A stretch of 64,000 bases of DNA, taken from positions 12,542,416 to 12,606,415 of the forward strand of contig CM026567.1 of the NCBI GenBank assembly GCA_015143295.1, given 5' to 3'. The notes under the pieces are model-generated. The model was given only the letters and a program-made list of their open reading frames with translations. It did no database searches and was not told the DNA's origin. The stretch is from Tetracentron sinense (taxonomy: Eukaryota; Streptophyta; Magnoliopsida; Trochodendrales; Trochodendraceae). Below are positions 61,440 to 64,000 of this stretch, in pieces (position 1 is the stretch's first letter; every line of letters starts with the position of its first letter). A program made the position numbers and the translations under genes.

Positions 61440-61507
61440 ACCAAAAATGGGTGGGTGAACCTTACCCACGGTTAAGGGGTGTCAAAGGAGACACGTGGCG
61501 ACCTCTA
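61440..61507 (-). repeat. Copy of the dispersed CACGTG repeat
   Basis: GGGTGGGTGAACC, TTACCCACGGTTAAGG and GGAGACACGTGGCG occur in the same order as at 14030 and 39000. A GATA microsatellite lies nearby at 61786-61803. Confidence 0.65.
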
Positions 61508-62000
61508 GGGGTGATAACCGGATTTGCCAAATCCGGTTATCACCGGAGATGATTTGACTCCTAAAAATGCATATGAAGAGGGAGGGTTTCTTGTGAATAA
61601 AAATAGGATTAATTGAATATGTTGGGGGAGATGAATGTATTTAGAAGACCAATTAGAGAGAGGAAGAGGAACACGTGGAGTGAAACTATTGATTGAAGAG
61701 TGTACCACATGGCACTAATTTGAAGAAAATAGGGAGCAATGGTGTGTGCCCCACGTGGATACCAATTGCTATATAGTAGAAGTATAGATAGATAGATAGA
61801 TATGTAATAAGGTACACCATTGCATTACAAATATAGGTTTGCATATTTAGTTGAATATGGGTTGGCCCGAACCAACCTAAACTTACAATGTCGTACATGG
61901 GCTGGGTTACACATGAACATAAATAAGACGAACAAAGCCCAAATTGGTTTCAGCCCAGCCCAACCCACCCATTGTACACCCCTAGCCATACCCATATATT

Positions 62001-62262
62001 GGGAGTGTCAACGGGCTAGATTCAACATTGTTCTAGGTTTGTCTAGGCCCAATTAATAATGAGTCAAGCCAGCCCACTTATTAATCGGTTTGGGTTGGGC
62101 TTAGAAGATAAATGGATTTCAAGGGTTTAACAACTAGGCCTTATTGGGCCGAGCCAAAACCACTTGCAAGTATAGTCTAATGGTTTAGGGCGTATGCCTC
62201 TAAGCCCACCCAACTATGTAATCAGGCTGGGCTGTGGGCCAGCTGGGTCCATTGACACCCCT
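62001..62262. mobile_element. Candidate MITE with GGGTGTCAA-type ends
   Basis: Left end GGGAGTGTCAACGGGC and right end GGGTCCATTGACACCCC are inverted copies. The interior is rich in GGGTTGGGC and AGCCCAGCC. The target duplication is not clear. A similar GGGTTGG / CCAACCC stretch lies directly left (61845-61985). Confidence 0.55.
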
Positions 62263-62584
62263 ACCTATTTATCCCCGAAGTTTATTAAAGTAATCATGGA
62301 TATTCAAAGAAACAAATGAAATAATATTCGTGTTCCTAAATATCCGAAAAAGCATTGATAATTATGATGAAATAAAAAGGACAATTTTATGGACGAATTT
62401 TGGAAGCATTCACAAAATTGAAGTAGTTAAATTGTGAAAAGTTGTTGCATTGGAGCTATGCTATTTGCCTTATATTGCGACATTCAATGTAAAATATTTT
62501 TAAAAAAATTTGGATGCCTACAAAAGTTAAACAAATGTAATATTCAAAATTCTCTCACTAAACAATGAAAAAATTGTTTGGCCT

Positions 62585-62750
62585 AGTGGGTGTAGCTTAG
62601 TGGTCGAAGAATGAGTCGTAAACCCAGATGTCTTGAGATCGAATCTAGGCTTCCTTAAATATCAGATGTATGGGTTGAGGGTCTCCCTATGCATCACGTG
62701 AGATTAGTCCGAGTCTGGGTCAAGATATCCACGTTTACCCAAAAAGAAAA
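62585..62750 (+). mobile_element. tRNA-derived SINE
   Basis: A-box TGTAGCTTAGTGGTCGAAG at 62591 and B-box GAGATCGAATCTAG at 62635 have tRNA-like spacing. A body with CGTGAGATTAGTCCGAG follows, then a tail ACCCAAAAAGAAAAA. The target duplication was not identified. Confidence 0.75.
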
Positions 62751-63070
62751 ATTATAAATTGGGTGTCACTTTATGTACAGCGAGTCTCAATACTATGATA
62801 CCTGATGGTATAAACCCTATATTATTAAAACAATGTTGATATAGATTAATGAATTTTACAGAAATCAAATGACCATAACTATGCAATATAGGATATGGAT
62901 TTTCTATATGGAATCGTCATAGGATATTAATTTTACTACTCACTAGATGTGCTAGATTGAGTCGATATAATTATATAGTTAAATTAAAGAAATTTTTTAA
63001 TTAAATTCATTTAAAATTATTCTCAATAAATAAAACAAATCTCGCTTTAACCATTCCTATTATTGTTGAT

Positions 63071-63653
63071 GACTTAGGATCGTCCCTAGCTACTACCAGA
63101 GGCATCCTCTCAGGCTGTATAGTAGTGAACCGATGATGCTAAGTATTCAAAATAGCCGGCTTTGGATTCTCTCTGGCCCATGCCAGAAAGGTGCTCTTTG
63201 TCACCACACATTAAGCGCAAGGTGGTTGGAAAAGTCATTTCATGGGCCCCATGCTTTTGACTTCTCCAGTCATTATTTGACACATGGTAATAATTTTGAC
63301 TTCTCCAGTCATTATTTGACACATGGTAATAAAATGGTGAGATTAAGGGGGAGAGATATCAAGTGGGGAGAAGTCAAAATCAGGGGAGAAAATGAAATAA
63401 CTTCTCCCCTTTTTTGTGCCACCTGGCGCTTAATATGGAGGCCCAAGAGCACTTTTCTGGCATGGGTCAGAGAGAATCCCAAGCCAAAATAGCCTAACAT
63501 TTTTTATAGCCTTAACTGTTTCTCCTCTTTCCTTGTTCTCCATTACCAATTACCATCCGATGCTAATCACATGGAAGTTGTAAGACACTTGCCATCATCA
63601 CAATACAGCCAGAGAGGACGTCTCTGGTTATAGCCAGAGACGATCCCAAGTCC
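63071..63653. mobile_element. Mutator-type MITE (outer), split by a younger relative
   Basis: Left end GACTTAGGATCGTCCCTAGC and right end AGAGACGATCCCAAGTCC are inverted repeats of the same family as the elements at 63158 and 63700. The left arm is separated from the right arm by the complete element 63158-63485. Flanks are ATTATT-rich, so its own target duplication is unclear. Confidence 0.6.
63158..63485. mobile_element. Mutator-type MITE with perfect 9-bp target duplication
   Basis: Ends GGCTTTGGATTCTCTCTGG and AGAGAGAATCCCAAGCC are inverted over about 40 bp. Flanks AAAATAGCC at 63149-63157 and 63486-63494 are identical. Inside, a 37-bp segment with ACTTCTCCAGTCATTATTTG is repeated twice in tandem (63259 and 63297). 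No transposase. Confidence 0.9.
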
Positions 63654-63699
63654 ATTATTATTGTTATATGTGTAGCCTATTTCAAAGCTACTTTTCAAC

Positions 63700-63991
63700 G
63701 GCCTTGGATTGTCTCTGGCGAAGCCAGAAAGGGCGTGTCTTAGGGTTCCATAGAATAGGGGACAAGTGGTGGAGAAGTCAAAATCATGGGGCCCATGATT
63801 TTGACTTCTCCACATAGAATAAGACATTTGGCAAGAAGTGTATGAGAATAAGGGGGAGAGATATCAAATGGGGAGAAGCCAAAATCAAGAGGAGAAAATG
63901 AAATGACTTCTCCCCATTTTTATTCCAACTGTCACACAATGTATGGAACCCCGAGAGGCTTTTCTGGCTTCGCCTGAGACAATCCAAAGCC
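63700..63991. mobile_element. Mutator-type MITE with perfect 9-bp target duplication at the window edge
   Basis: Ends GGCCTTGGATTGTCTCTGGC and GAGACAATCCAAAGCC are inverted over about 36 bp. Flanks CTTTTCAAC at 63691-63699 and 63992-64000 are identical, the second being the last nine bases of the window. It shares the AAGGGGGAGAGATATCAA body with the 63158 element. Confidence 0.92.
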
Positions 63992-64000
63992 CTTTTCAAC

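Overview
This is nuclear DNA from a flowering plant. It is AT-rich, with chromovirus-type Ty3/gypsy and Ty1/copia elements, L1-type LINEs, tRNA-derived SINEs, many short inverted-repeat elements, and fragments of intron-containing plant genes (PRP39, TOR, cytosolic MetRS, NUP43, GAPDH, an F-box/LRR-like protein). The species cannot be named from the sequence. I found no intact host gene. Almost every recognisable host exon carries a stop, a frameshift or missing neighbours, so the window reads as a transposon-rich graveyard of gene pieces.

Layout. 1-7000 (+): 3' part of a Tekay/Del-like Ty3/gypsy element (gag, protease, RT, RNase H, integrase, chromodomain, complete 3' LTR) with a candidate 141-nt intron at the gag-pol junction. 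7001-about 12360 (-): a Ty1/copia element cut inside its RT by that gypsy element. The copia element itself sits just upstream of a Gly/Arg-rich terminal exon (12785-13002, +), probably in that gene's last intron. 13.3-15.2 kb: a SINE and repeats. 15239-26210 (-): PRP39 pseudogene exons with good splice sites but three stops, a frameshift and missing exons. Their introns hold MITEs, a SINE, a LINE piece and a 1.5-kb terminal-inverted-repeat element containing a younger hAT-type MITE. 28366-28890 (-): three TOR exons with a frameshift and a stop. 29077-30990 (-): a decayed L1 LINE. 32525-38760: about five copies of a 1.27-kb tandem unit, each carrying an L1 3' tail. 38861-39358: a foldback element.

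39.8-47.8 kb (+): a mosaic of gene pieces, with MetRS exons flanking a NUP43 exon, then three unidentified exons, then GAPDH exons. 50-57 kb: a 2.4-2.6-kb direct duplication around a single-copy stretch with exon-like pieces. 57.2-57.7 kb: a 4 x 138-bp tandem repeat related to copies at 14, 39, 48.8 and 61.4 kb. 58381-58458: an LRR exon. 59-64 kb: MITEs, an LTR-like region, a SINE and a cluster of Mutator-type MITEs, two of them with perfect 9-bp target duplications, one ending exactly at the window edge.

No functional pathway is encoded. The most notable points are the candidate gag-pol intron of the gypsy element, the DNA-level mosaic of gene fragments that keep their introns, and the tandem array built on a LINE tail.
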